From assembly GCA_030684475.1 (NCBI GenBank), contig JAUXWB010000182.1, forward strand, positions 1-34,741: a stretch of DNA of 34,741 bases, written 5' to 3'. Below the pieces are notes generated by a model. The model did no database searches and was not told the origin of the DNA. It saw only the letters and a list, made by a program, of their open reading frames with translations. Shown here piece after piece: positions 21,437 through 30,310 of this stretch. The position numbers and the translations under genes were made by a program. Source of the DNA: Reyranella sp. (GTDB lineage Bacteria; Pseudomonadota; Alphaproteobacteria; Reyranellales; Reyranellaceae). Position 1 is the stretch's first letter, and the number at the start of each line of letters is the position of its first letter.

Positions 21437-23767
21437 TCACCTGCCGGCCTGCAGCGCCCGCCACACGCGCTCGGGCGTCGCGGGCATGTCGAGCGTCGTC
21501 ACCCCGACCGGCCGGAGCGCATCGAGGACGGCGGCCATCACGGTCTGGGGCGCGGCGATGCAGCCGGCTTGCCCCGATCCCTTGACGCCCAGCGTGTTGG
21601 CGGCGGTCGGCCGCTCGATCAGGTCGATATCGAAGAACGGAAGGTCGTCGGCACGCGGCAGGGCGTAGTCCATCAGCGAGCCACTGAGCAGCTGGCCGGA
21701 CTCGGGATCGTAGACGGTGTGTTCAGTCATCGCCTGGCCGATGCCCTGCGTGACGCCGCCCTGCACCTGGCCCTCGGTCAGCATCGGATTGATCAGGCGG
21801 CCATAGTCGTCGACCGCAGTGTAGCGCAGCAACTCGCAGGCGCCGGTCTCGGGATCGATCTCGATTTCGGCGACGTGGCAACCGCTCGGGAAGGTGAAGA
21901 CGTCGGTGATGTTCATCACGTGCTCGCCGAGCCCCTTGTCGACTTCGGGCGCCATGCCGTCGGGCAGGTTCGCGGGATCACGGGCGCTCTGCGCCAGGGT
22001 GGCGAGATCGATGCCGCGCCCTGGATTGTCGGCGCTGCCGCGCACGGTGAAGCGGCCCTCGCGATAGTCGAGATCATCCCCCGATGCTTGCAAGAGATGT
22101 GCCGCAAGCCGGCGTGCTTTCGCCAGTGCCGCATCCATCGCCTTCACGAGTGCGGCGCCGCCCATGTGCATCGAGCGCGCGCCACCATGGCCCGCGCCGC
22201 TCTTCACCTGACGCGTGTCGGCCTGCACATAGCGGAATGCGCCGATCGGCAGGCCGAGGTGCTCCGAAGCGATCTGCGCGAAGGAAGTCTCGTGGCCCTG
22301 GCCGTTGGACTCCGTGCCGAGCGCAATCGTCACCGCGCCGTCCGGCTCGAAGCGGACCTCGGCGCCTTCGTTTGGCGCCCCGCGCGAAGTCTCGAGAAAA
22401 CAGCCGATGCCAATGCCGCGCAGCCGGCCGCGCGCCTTCGCCGCCGCGCGTCGCGCCTCGAAGCCATCCATGCCCGCCCGCACGACGGCGGCATCGAGGT
22501 TGGTGACGAAGCCGCCGGAATCGATCGCCATGCCCATCGCGGTCTTGTGCGGGAACGAGGCGATCAGGTTCTGCCGCCTCAAGTCTGCCGGGTCGCGGCC
22601 GAGAAGGCGCGCCGCCGCCTCGATCGCACGCTCGACGATGTAGTTGGCCTCAGGCTTGCCGGCGCCGCGATAGGCGTCGACCGGCACCGTGTTGGTGAAG
22701 GCGCCGCGCACGTCAACGGCGATCGCCGGGATGTCGTAGACGCCGCCATGCGCCGTCGAGGCGGCGACGGCCGACGCGCCGGGACCGTTGCCCGAGAGAT
22801 AGGCGCCGAGGTTGGCCACCATCGCCACGTCGAGCGCCAGGATGCGGCCCGTGGCATCGAGCGCAATCCTTGCCGAGGCTGCGATGTCGCGGCCCTGCGC
22901 GCCGGAGACGAACTCCTCGGCGCGGTCGGCGATCCAGCGCACCGGCCGGCCGAGCTTGCGCGCCGCCCACAGCAGCAGCACCCATTCGGGATAGAGGAAA
23001 TTCTTCATGCCGAAGCCGCCGCCGACATCGGGGGCATGGAGCTCGATGCGCTCCAGCGGCACCTTGAAGACGAACTCGGCGAGCTGGCGGCGGATGCCGT
23101 GCAGCCCCTGCCCGGTCAATTCGAGGTCCATCGTACCGGTCGCAGCGTCATAGCGCGCGATGCCGGCGCGCGGCTCGATCGGCACCACGACCACGCGGTT
23201 GTTCATCACCTCGACGGCAACGACATGGATGGCGTCCTTCATCGCCTGCGCAACGGCATCGTGGTCGCCCTTCCGGAAATGGAAGGCGAGATTGCCCGGG
23301 GCCTGGTCCCAAAGCGCTGACGCACCATCGGCAAGGGCTGTCCTGCCGTCGACAACGGAAGGCAGGGGTTCGTAATCAACCTCGATCCGCTCCGCTGCTT
23401 CGCGCGCCGCCTCGGTGCTGCCCGCCACGACGAAGGCTACCGGATCGCCGACGTGGCGTACGCGGTCCACCGCCAGCGCGGGCCGCGGCGGCACGATCAG
23501 CGGCTTCACCGCCGCCATGCAGGGCAATGGACCGAGTCCGTCAGCCGCGAGATCAGCCGCGGTGGCGACGAGATGCACGGCAGGCATGGCAGCGGCCCCG
23601 GCAACGTCGATCCGTTTGATCAGCGCATGGGCATGCGGCGAGCGCAGCACGTAACCGTGCAGCGCGGCACCTGCGTCGATATCCCCGACAAAACGTCCGC
23701 GCCCCAACAGAAAGCGCGCGTCCTCGAGACGGCGGACCGAGCGTCCGTCCTGGCTGCCGCCCGCCAC
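21437..23767 (-). CDS. Xanthine dehydrogenase-family molybdenum hydroxylase, large subunit
   Basis: A 776-residue molybdopterin-binding subunit of the CoxL/XdhB type. Visible signatures are the N-terminal SVRRLEDARFLLGRGRFVGDI, GGGFGMKNFLYPEWVLLLWAARKLGRPVRW, AYRGAGKPEANYIVERAIE and GQGHETSFAQIASEHLGLP. Near the C-terminus the catalytic loop reads GVKGSGQAG, with Gln at residue 733 where the family normally has the catalytic Glu. No FAD (CoxM) or [2Fe-2S] (CoxS) subunit gene is adjacent. The start is GTG at 23767, immediately after the TAA of the Rieske gene (no gap). It hydroxylates an N-heterocycle or aldehyde by inference. Confidence 0.92.
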   Translation of the reverse strand: MAGGSQDGRSVRRLEDARFLLGRGRFVGDIDAGAALHGYVLRSPHAHALIKRIDVAGAAAMPAVHLVATAADLAADGLGPLPCMAAVKPLIVPPRPALAVDRVRHVGDPVAFVVAGSTEAAREAAERIEVDYEPLPSVVDGRTALADGASALWDQAPGNLAFHFRKGDHDAVAQAMKDAIHVVAVEVMNNRVVVVPIEPRAGIARYDAATGTMDLELTGQGLHGIRRQLAEFVFKVPLERIELHAPDVGGGFGMKNFLYPEWVLLLWAARKLGRPVRWIADRAEEFVSGAQGRDIAASARIALDATGRILALDVAMVANLGAYLSGNGPGASAVAASTAHGGVYDIPAIAVDVRGAFTNTVPVDAYRGAGKPEANYIVERAIEAAARLLGRDPADLRRQNLIASFPHKTAMGMAIDSGGFVTNLDAAVVRAGMDGFEARRAAAKARGRLRGIGIGCFLETSRGAPNEGAEVRFEPDGAVTIALGTESNGQGHETSFAQIASEHLGLPIGAFRYVQADTRQVKSGAGHGGARSMHMGGAALVKAMDAALAKARRLAAHLLQASGDDLDYREGRFTVRGSADNPGRGIDLATLAQSARDPANLPDGMAPEVDKGLGEHVMNITDVFTFPSGCHVAEIEIDPETGACELLRYTAVDDYGRLINPMLTEGQVQGGVTQGIGQAMTEHTVYDPESGQLLSGSLMDYALPRADDLPFFDIDLIERPTAANTLGVKGSGQAGCIAAPQTVMAAVLDALRPVGVTTLDMPATPERVWRALQAGR

Positions 23768-24832
23768 TTAGCTCGCCCGCGCGGTTGCGTTGGCGACCGG
23801 TCCCGGCTGGCCATCGTGCTCGAGCAACGTCTGCACGAGCTTGCGGAATTGCGTCGGGCCGGCATCGAGGCTGGTCGGCAGCATGCGACGGTCGGGATCC
23901 ATGTCGATCAGCTTCTGCTGCGCCTCGATGATCATCTTGTCCTCGTTGAACGCCGCCTCGACAACGGCGAACAGTCGGCCGACGCGATCCTCGTCGATGT
24001 CGGCGCTGCGCGCGCCGGCGGCGTAGAAATAGCGCGACGTCCGCAATGTCATCGGCGTCACTGCCTGGTCGTCATAACGCAGGAAGAGCGGCGGCTCCGA
24101 CGGCGGCCTCCCCTTGCAGCGCTCGGCCGTACCCACAGGATAGAAGGCGGTGCGCAGCAGGAAGATGCCGGGGAAGAGAAAGTCGTAGCTGTTCCACAGG
24201 TCGAGCGCCTCGCCCCAGCGACGCATGAAGCTGCGCGACGGCTGTCCGCGCAGCCAGCGCTGCACACGCAGGCCGCGCTCCAACGGCAGGATGCGCGGTC
24301 GCTCGTCGGCCCATTGCGGCATGTCGAGGCCCAGCGTCTTCTCGTGCGCGAAGCTGAGATGCGAGAGGTCGAGCAGGTTGTCGTCGATCAGAAGATAGTG
24401 CGCGGTGTAGTCGAGCTGACCGCTCCTCATGCAGTAGGCGGGATCGTCGAGCCGGATCGACTCGGGGATCGACGCCGGATCGGCCAGCGCCTCGTCGCCC
24501 ATCCAGATCCACATCCAGCCGCCGCGCTCGACGGCCGGATAGCACCGCACGAATGCGCTTTGCGGAATGAGCTTCTGACCGGGAATCTCCACGCAGCGGC
24601 CGTCGGGCGCAAATTTCAGCCCGTGGTACATGCAGCGCAAATCGTCGTGCTCGAGCCGGCCCATGGAGAGCGGCGCGAAGCGATGGCAGCAGCGATCCTC
24701 CAGCACCACGACCTGGCCATCGGCCTTGCGGTAGAGCGCCAGCGGCTGGTCGATGACGACGCGCGCCAGGATGCGACCAGCCTCGAGCTCGTGCGACCAG
24801 CCGGCGACGTACCATGCGTTGCGGACCCACAT
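23768..24832 (-). CDS. Rieske non-heme iron oxygenase, alpha subunit (VanA-like)
   Basis: A 354-residue oxygenase. The Rieske cluster ligands are C48-x-H50 and C67-x2-H70 (CCHRFAPL...CMYHGL). The mononuclear iron site is NLLDLSHLSFAH, with Asp155 bridging and His158/His163 as ligands. The size and organisation match the single-component VanA/N-demethylase branch, which needs a separate reductase not found here. An in-frame ATG at 24868 exists, but the ATG at 24832 has a GGGAGG ribosome site and gives the usual MWVRNAWYVAGW start. It is the first gene of a Rieske/Mo-hydroxylase/amidohydrolase operon and divergent from a GST. O- or N-demethylation or ring hydroxylation is likely. Confidence 0.93.
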   Translation of the reverse strand: MWVRNAWYVAGWSHELEAGRILARVVIDQPLALYRKADGQVVVLEDRCCHRFAPLSMGRLEHDDLRCMYHGLKFAPDGRCVEIPGQKLIPQSAFVRCYPAVERGGWMWIWMGDEALADPASIPESIRLDDPAYCMRSGQLDYTAHYLLIDDNLLDLSHLSFAHEKTLGLDMPQWADERPRILPLERGLRVQRWLRGQPSRSFMRRWGEALDLWNSYDFLFPGIFLLRTAFYPVGTAERCKGRPPSEPPLFLRYDDQAVTPMTLRTSRYFYAAGARSADIDEDRVGRLFAVVEAAFNEDKMIIEAQQKLIDMDPDRRMLPTSLDAGPTQFRKLVQTLLEHDGQPGPVANATARAS

Positions 24833-24942
24833 ATGATCCTCCCGGACCCTCTCGTTGCCGTCCAGCATACACCATTGACGAACCGGGGCGACCGTCCGAC
24901 GCTTGAGTCCTGCGCCTCACGCACAATGCCACCGGAGGAACC

Positions 24943-25668
24943 ATGATCGATCTGCACTACTGGCCGACGCCCAACGGCAAGAAGGTCACCATCCTGCTCG
25001 AGGAACTGGGCATGCCCTACAAGATCGTGCCCGTGAACATCGGGCGCGGCGACCAGTTCAAGGATGAATTCCTCGAGATGAACCCCAACCACCGCATGCC
25101 GGTGATGGTCGATCACGCGCCGACAGGCGGCGGTAAGCCGATCGTCGTCTTCGAGTCGGGCTCGATCATGATGTATATCGCCGAGAAGGCCGGGAAGTTC
25201 TGGCCGCAGGACACGCGGACCAAGTACGAGGTCAACCAGTGGGTCGTCTGGCAGATGGCTAACCAGGGGCCGAAGTCCGGCGAGTGCGGCCACTTCCGCC
25301 GCGTCGACCAGGCGAAGGAAGGCGACCAGAAATACGCCATCACCCGCTTCACCGACGAAGTGAACCGCCTCTACGGCGTGCTCAACAACCGCCTCTACAA
25401 GCACAAGTATCTCGCCGGCGACCAGTACACGATCGCCGACATGATCTGCTATCCATGGACGGTGAACTGGAAATTCCAGGGTCAGGACATCGAGGAGTTC
25501 AAGTACTTCAAGCGCTGGTTCGAGGAACTGGCCGCTCGTCCGGCAGTGCAGAAGGGCATGGCGGTCGGCGCCGATCTCTCGGTCGACAACACCAAGCTGC
25601 CGCCCGAGGAACAGGCCCGCATCCGCAAGCTGATGTACAATCAGCGCGCCCGGCCGGTGCCGGCGTAG
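24943..25668 (+). CDS. Glutathione S-transferase family protein, nu-class (YfcG/YghU-like)
   Basis: A 241-residue cytosolic GST. The N-terminal thioredoxin-fold domain reads MIDLHYWPTPNGKKVTILLEELGMPY, with the GSH-binding FESGSIMMYIAEK at about 69-81. The C-terminal helical domain includes QWVVWQMANQGPKSGECGHF and LAGDQYTIADMICYPWTVNW. The N-terminal GK/NGKK pattern instead of a catalytic Tyr or Ser fits the nu class, which has disulfide-bond reductase activity. It diverges from the Rieske operon (110 bases). In the methylxanthine N-demethylase NdmCDE of Pseudomonas putida a GST-like subunit accompanies a Rieske protein, which gives one possible reading of this pairing. Confidence 0.92.
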   Translation: MIDLHYWPTPNGKKVTILLEELGMPYKIVPVNIGRGDQFKDEFLEMNPNHRMPVMVDHAPTGGGKPIVVFESGSIMMYIAEKAGKFWPQDTRTKYEVNQWVVWQMANQGPKSGECGHFRRVDQAKEGDQKYAITRFTDEVNRLYGVLNNRLYKHKYLAGDQYTIADMICYPWTVNWKFQGQDIEEFKYFKRWFEELAARPAVQKGMAVGADLSVDNTKLPPEEQARIRKLMYNQRARPVPA

Positions 25669-25671
25669 ATC

Positions 25672-27105
25672 CTACGGCCGCGACGACAGCGGCGGCGCCA
25701 CCTCCTCGAGAGGGCGGCGCTCGGCGGCCACGCCGAGCTTCAGCGTGACCAGGGCGGCGGCGATCATCAGCGCCGCGCCCAGCAGGTAGCCCATCACGAC
25801 CTCGCCGGGAACGCCGCCCTCGATCAGGATGCCGAACAGCCACGGTCCGCCAACGCCGCCCAGCAGCGTCCCGAAGGCATAGAACAGCGCGATGGTGAGA
25901 GCACGGATCTCGAGCGGGAAGCATTCACCGACCGTGAGATAGGCCGCACTCGCCGCCGCCGAGGCAAAGAAGAAGACGACACTCCACATCGCGGTCTGCG
26001 TCGTGGCATCAAGCACGCCAGCATAAAACAGTTGGGCCGTGACCGCGAGCAGCACGCCCGACAGTCCATAAGTGGCGACGATCATCGGCTTTCGGCCGAT
26101 CGTGTCGAACAGCGGCCCGAGCAGCAGCGGGCCCAGGAAGTTGCCGATCGCGAAGGGCAGGATGTAGAGGCCGACCTTGTCGGCGGGCACGGCGTAGAAT
26201 TTCGTCAGCACCAGCGCGTAGGTGAAGAAGATGGCGTTGTAGATGAAGGCCTGTGACGCCATCAGCACCACGCCGAGCGTCGTGCGTCCGGGATAGTCGC
26301 GCAGCAGCGTGCGCGCCACGGAGATCAGCGTCGTCCTGTGCTGATCGCCGAGCGTCAGGGTCGCGGTGACCGGCGCCAGCGTCACCCGCTCGCTGGCGAC
26401 GACCCCGGCCTCGATGCCGGCCATGATCCGCTCGGCCTCCTCCGGCCGGCCGTGGATCACCAGCCAGCGCGGGCTCTCGGGCAGAAAGCGGCGGAGATAG
26501 AGAATGACCAGGCCGAGAAGCGCGCCGCTGCCGAACGCCACGCGCCAGCCCATGTCCGGTCCGAGCACGTTCGGATCGAGCAGCCACACCGAAAGCAGCG
26601 CGCCACCGGCGGCACCGAGCCAGAAGCTGCCGTTGATGGCGAGGTCGATGCGACCGCGCAGCCGCGCCGGGATCAGCTCCTGGATCGCCGAATTGATCGC
26701 CGAATACTCACCGCCGATGCCCGCGCCGGTGAGAAAGCGGAACAGCATGAAGCTGTAGAAATCCCACGAGAAAGCCGTGGCCGCCGTGGCAACCAGGTAG
26801 ACACCGAGCGTGACGTTGAAGAGCTTCTTGCGGCCGAGCTTGTCGGTGAGGTGACCGAAAAACAGGCTGCCCAGTACGGCACCGGCGAGATAGGCGCTGC
26901 CGGTGAGGCCGACCTGTTCGGCAGTGAGCTGCAGCCGCGGGCTGGTCTGCAGCGCGGCCGCCACCGAACCCGCAAGCGTGACCTCGAGACCGTCCAGTAT
27001 CCACGTGATGCCGAGTGCCACGACGACCAGCCGATGGAAGCGGCTCCACGGCAGCCGGTCGAGACGTGCCGGTATGTCGGTATAGGTTGTGCGCTGAATA
27101 TCCAT
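25672..27105 (-). CDS. MFS transporter, sugar-porter-like
   Basis: A 477-residue 12-segment major facilitator. Motif A is FGHLTDKLGRKKLF near residue 85. The conserved PESPRWLVIHGRPEEAERIM lies after segment 6, as in sugar and aromatic-acid porters. The start MDIQRTTYTDIPARLDRLPWSRFH is typical of the AAHS/metabolite:H+ symporter type. Its stop is 3 bases from the GST stop (convergent). It is divergent from the next MFS gene across about 104 bases. The substrate is unknown; uptake of the compound degraded by the neighbouring oxygenase operon is plausible. Confidence 0.9.
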   Translation of the reverse strand: MDIQRTTYTDIPARLDRLPWSRFHRLVVVALGITWILDGLEVTLAGSVAAALQTSPRLQLTAEQVGLTGSAYLAGAVLGSLFFGHLTDKLGRKKLFNVTLGVYLVATAATAFSWDFYSFMLFRFLTGAGIGGEYSAINSAIQELIPARLRGRIDLAINGSFWLGAAGGALLSVWLLDPNVLGPDMGWRVAFGSGALLGLVILYLRRFLPESPRWLVIHGRPEEAERIMAGIEAGVVASERVTLAPVTATLTLGDQHRTTLISVARTLLRDYPGRTTLGVVLMASQAFIYNAIFFTYALVLTKFYAVPADKVGLYILPFAIGNFLGPLLLGPLFDTIGRKPMIVATYGLSGVLLAVTAQLFYAGVLDATTQTAMWSVVFFFASAAASAAYLTVGECFPLEIRALTIALFYAFGTLLGGVGGPWLFGILIEGGVPGEVVMGYLLGAALMIAAALVTLKLGVAAERRPLEEVAPPLSSRP

Positions 27106-27209
27106 ACTGGCTCAGTTGGCAACGCCTGAGGCAAGGGGGCGTTCCCCTGCAACGCAGGCCTGCTGCAGGCACCGTGGCACCACCATGGCTCGACGACTAT
27201 CATGAAAAC

Positions 27210-28484
27210 ATGAGCGACAACACGATGGCGGCAGGCACCGCCCCCGCGGCGGCACCAGCCGCAGCAGCAGCCTCGGCCAATGGCACGACCTTCGCGGTCA
27301 TCCTGTCCCTCAGCTTCTGCCACCTGCTGAACGACATGATGCAGTCGCTGGTGCCGGCGCTCTATCCCATCCTCAAGGATTCATACGCCCTGAGCTTCGG
27401 CCAGATCGGCCTGATCACGCTGGCCTTCCAGTGCACCGCCTCGATGCTGCAGCCGGTGGTCGGCATGTACACCGACAAGCACCCGCAGCCTTATTCCCTG
27501 ATGGTCGGCATGGGCTTCACCCTGGTCGGCCTGCTGCTGATGTCGCGGGCGGACTCCTACCCGCTGATCCTGCTCGCCGCGGCCCTGATCGGCATGGGCT
27601 CGTCGGTCTTCCATCCCGAGGCCTCGCGCGTGGCGCGCATGGCTGCGGGTGGCCGCTACGGCCTGGCGCAGTCGCTGTTCCAGGTCGGTGGCAACATGGG
27701 CTCGGCAGCGGGCCCGCTGCTGGCCGCCTTCATCGTCGTCCCGGCCGGCCAGCAGAGCATCGTGTGGTTCTCGGCCGCCGCCTTCGTCGCCATGGCCGTG
27801 CTGTTCCAGGTCGGCGGCTGGTACAGCCGCCGGCGCGCTGAATCGAAGGGCGCGGCTTCGAAGCCGGCCGTGCGCGGCAAGACCGGTCCCGCGGGTCCCA
27901 CCCTCTCCGTCCTGTCGCGCGGCCGCGTTGCCGCCGCGGTGGCGATCCTGGTGGCGCTGCTGTTCTCCAAGAACGTTTATAGCGCCAGCCTCGGGAGCTA
28001 CTTCACTTTCTATCTGATCGAAAAGTTCGGCGTCGAGGTGCAGACGGCGCAGCTCTACCTGTTCGCCTTCCTGGTCGGCATCGTGGCCGGCACCATCGCG
28101 GGCGGCATCGTGGGCGACAAGGTCGGCCGCATCCCGGTGATGTGGTTCTCGATCGTGGGCGCGCTGCCCTTCGCCCTGATGCTGCCTTACGCCAACCTGT
28201 TCTGGACCGGCGTGCTCGCCGTCACAGTGGCGGCGATCATGGCCTCGGCCTTCTCGGCCATCCTGGTCTACGCCCAGGAACTGCTGCCCGGCCGGGTCGG
28301 GCTGGTGGCCGGCATGTTCTTCGGCTTCTCTTTCGGACTGGGCGGGCTCGGCGCCGCAGCGCTCGGCCAGCTCGCCGATCTCACCAGCATCGACACCGTC
28401 TATAAGGTGACGCCGTTCCTGCTCCTGCTGGGCCTTCTGACGGCCTTCCTGCCACGCCGACCCGGCGCGGCCCGGCATCCCTGA
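27210..28484 (+). CDS. MFS transporter of the fosmidomycin-resistance (Fsr) type
   Basis: A 424-residue major facilitator. After a poorly conserved Ala/Pro-rich leader (residues 1-30) the first membrane segment reads LSLSFCHLLNDMMQSLVPALYPIL, the hallmark of the Fsr family, followed by GMGSSVFHPEASRVARMAA. About 12 segments are visible, and the central cytoplasmic loop is long and charged. Members export fosmidomycin or other drugs and metabolites. The ATG at 27210 lies in a GC-poor divergent region with another MFS gene. The true substrate cannot be told. Confidence 0.9.
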   Translation: MSDNTMAAGTAPAAAPAAAAASANGTTFAVILSLSFCHLLNDMMQSLVPALYPILKDSYALSFGQIGLITLAFQCTASMLQPVVGMYTDKHPQPYSLMVGMGFTLVGLLLMSRADSYPLILLAAALIGMGSSVFHPEASRVARMAAGGRYGLAQSLFQVGGNMGSAAGPLLAAFIVVPAGQQSIVWFSAAAFVAMAVLFQVGGWYSRRRAESKGAASKPAVRGKTGPAGPTLSVLSRGRVAAAVAILVALLFSKNVYSASLGSYFTFYLIEKFGVEVQTAQLYLFAFLVGIVAGTIAGGIVGDKVGRIPVMWFSIVGALPFALMLPYANLFWTGVLAVTVAAIMASAFSAILVYAQELLPGRVGLVAGMFFGFSFGLGGLGAAALGQLADLTSIDTVYKVTPFLLLLGLLTAFLPRRPGAARHP

Positions 28485-28512
28485 TGTTCCGCCAACGCCG
28501 GCCCAACCGTTG

Positions 28513-28545
28513 GTCCGAATATTGCAGATGTGCTGCCATTCGGAC
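28513..28545. promoter_or_regulatory. Inverted repeat upstream of the TRAP operon
   Basis: GTCCGAAT (28513-28520) and ATTCGGAC (28538-28545) are perfect inverted arms with a 17-base spacer. A TTGACA hexamer follows at 28551-28556, though no clear -10 box fits 17 bases beyond it. This is a candidate operator for the dctP gene at 28598, or a stem ending the upstream gene. Confidence 0.35.
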
Positions 28546-28597
28546 TAGCTTTGACATCCGGGCTCGGCGTTTCTCGAAGCCCGTTGGGGAGGGGTTC

Positions 28598-29680
28598 ATG
28601 CCACATATGCTCAGGAACGCGGCAGTAGCCGCCGTCGTGGCGTTGTTTGCCGTGCCGGCAGCAGCGCAAACCATCACACTCAGGGCCGCGACCATCGCGC
28701 CCAAGACATCCGTCTACAACACCGCGATCGCCATTCCGTTCGCCGCGTACGTCGACAAACTCACCGACGGCAAGGTCAAGATCGACGTGCAGGAAGGCGG
28801 CGTGCTGGCGCCGATCTTCAAGATCTTCGAGGCGGTCGAGGACGGCCGCGCCGACATGGCGATCGGCCCGGCCTCGTTCCTGGGCGGCAAGGATCCGACC
28901 AATCTGATGATCGGCTCGTTCCCGACCGGGCTCGGCGTCGATTCGGTCATTCCCTGGATGTACAACGGCGGCGGCGAGAAGCTCCTGCAGGAGCATCGCC
29001 GCGCCACGATGAAGATGCACACCATGGTGATGGGCGCCGGCCCGTCCGAGGTGTTCGCCCACAGCCACAAGCCGATCCGCACGGTCGAGGACCTGAAGGG
29101 CCTCAAGTTCCGCACGCTCGGCAACTGGGCGGCGATCATCAAGGACGGCTTCGGCGCCGCGCCGGTGGTGGTGCCGGGCAGCGAGCTCTATTCAATGCTC
29201 GAAAAGAAGGCGATCGACGCCACCGAATACTCGATGCCGAGCGAGAACAAGGCGCTCGGTTTCCAGGAAGTGGCCAAGTACGTCATCATGCCGGGCATCC
29301 ACGCCGGCTCCTGGACGTTCGAGGCGGCGATGATGGGTGACAAGTGGGACAAGATCCCCAAGGACCTGCAGGACAAGATCCACCTCGCCGCCAAGCTGGT
29401 GACCTTCGAGAGCCTGAACTCGATCATCATGCAGGACTTCGCCGCGCTCGACACGCTGCTCGGCGGCAAGAACGAAGTCATCATCCTGGACGAGACGTTC
29501 AAGAGGAAAGCCAAGGAAGCGGCCCGCAAGTGGGCGGCCGACGCGGCGGCCAAGGCCAAGGCCGAGGGCAATCCCTGGCCGGAGCGGGTCGCCAAGTCGA
29601 TCTTCGACTTCCAGGACCGCTGGGCGAAGTACTCGCCCTACCTCGTGGTCGACCACCAGTCGGACTTCACCAAGAAGTAG
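28598..29680 (+). CDS. dctP: TRAP transporter solute-binding protein, DctP family
   Basis: A 360-residue periplasmic receptor. Residues 1-24 form a signal peptide ending in PAAAQ. The mature part starts TITLRAATIAPKTSVYN and contains LKGLKFRTLGNW, with the conserved carboxylate-binding Arg, and DATEYSMPSENKALGFQEVAKYVIMPGIH. The latter pattern resembles the TakP-like branch that binds alpha-keto or hydroxy acids, so an organic acid ligand is likely (inference). A strong GGGGAGGGG ribosome site precedes the ATG. The matching DctQ and DctM genes follow. Confidence 0.92.
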   Translation: MPHMLRNAAVAAVVALFAVPAAAQTITLRAATIAPKTSVYNTAIAIPFAAYVDKLTDGKVKIDVQEGGVLAPIFKIFEAVEDGRADMAIGPASFLGGKDPTNLMIGSFPTGLGVDSVIPWMYNGGGEKLLQEHRRATMKMHTMVMGAGPSEVFAHSHKPIRTVEDLKGLKFRTLGNWAAIIKDGFGAAPVVVPGSELYSMLEKKAIDATEYSMPSENKALGFQEVAKYVIMPGIHAGSWTFEAAMMGDKWDKIPKDLQDKIHLAAKLVTFESLNSIIMQDFAALDTLLGGKNEVIILDETFKRKAKEAARKWAADAAAKAKAEGNPWPERVAKSIFDFQDRWAKYSPYLVVDHQSDFTKK

Positions 29681-29689
29681 CCGAGGCGC

Positions 29690-29716
29690 GGGGCGGCCCC
29701 AGTGGCCGCCCCTTCC
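29690..29716 (+). terminator. Stable hairpin between dctP and dctQ
   Basis: A perfect 9-bp GC-rich stem (GGGGCGGCC with GGCCGCCCC) and a 5-base loop, followed by TTCC rather than a T run. It is more likely an attenuator or an mRNA-stabilising element, letting the binding protein be made in excess of the permease subunits, than a full terminator. Confidence 0.5.
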
Positions 29717-29734
29717 GGTTCAGGGGACTTCACC

Positions 29735-30298
29735 ATGAAGAAGACGCTTCTGGAGCGCGTCTGTCCGGCGCTCGACGGTGTCGGCTGGCTGCTCGCCGTG
29801 GTCGCCATGGCGGAGGTCGTCGTCATCATCGCGGTCCAGCTCTACGAGGTCGTCGCCCGATACGCCTTCAACGCACCGACCCTGTGGGGCAGCGACATCG
29901 CCTACATGACCAACGGCACGTTGTTCCTGCTGGGTGCTGCCTACACGCTGCGCATGGGCGCCCATATCCGCATCGACTTCCTGGCGGCCCGCCTGCCGTT
30001 GCGCGCCCAGCACGCCATCAACCTGCTGTTTTACGCGGCGGTGTTCCTGCCCCTGCTCTGGTACGTGGGCTCGGCCTCGGCCACCAAGGCGTGGCGCGCC
30101 TACCTTAGAGGCGAACTCGAGAGCATGAGCGCCTGGGAACCGCTGGTCTGGCCGTTCTACACCGGCATGACGATCGGCCTGGTGGGGCTTGCCCTGCAGG
30201 TGCTGTCGGAGACCCTGCGGCACGCCGTCGGCGTCGCCGATCCGCGGGCCGTTCCACCACCTGGCACGACCGACCCCAGCACCCACGCCACCGCCTGA
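29735..30298 (+). CDS. dctQ: TRAP transporter small permease, DctQ family
   Basis: A 187-residue membrane protein with four segments (about 17-40, 55-73, 90-110 and 132-155). The conserved EVVARYAFNAPTLWGSDIAYMTNGTLFLLGAAYTLRMGAHIRID block is the DctQ signature. It has an AGGGGA ribosome site, 54 bases after dctP with a hairpin between. It partners DctM to make the Na+-driven carrier. The C-terminal 30 residues are Pro/Thr-rich and unconserved. Confidence 0.9.
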   Translation: MKKTLLERVCPALDGVGWLLAVVAMAEVVVIIAVQLYEVVARYAFNAPTLWGSDIAYMTNGTLFLLGAAYTLRMGAHIRIDFLAARLPLRAQHAINLLFYAAVFLPLLWYVGSASATKAWRAYLRGELESMSAWEPLVWPFYTGMTIGLVGLALQVLSETLRHAVGVADPRAVPPPGTTDPSTHATA

Positions 30299-30310
30299 GG
30301 ACGCGACGTC

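Noticed and set aside
19862..23320. A 1152-codon open frame on the plus strand
   Set aside because: It lies antisense to the carbamoylase and Mo-hydroxylase genes, whose families are clear; GC-rich codon bias opens the opposite frame. Its His/Arg/Ala-rich translation matches no family.
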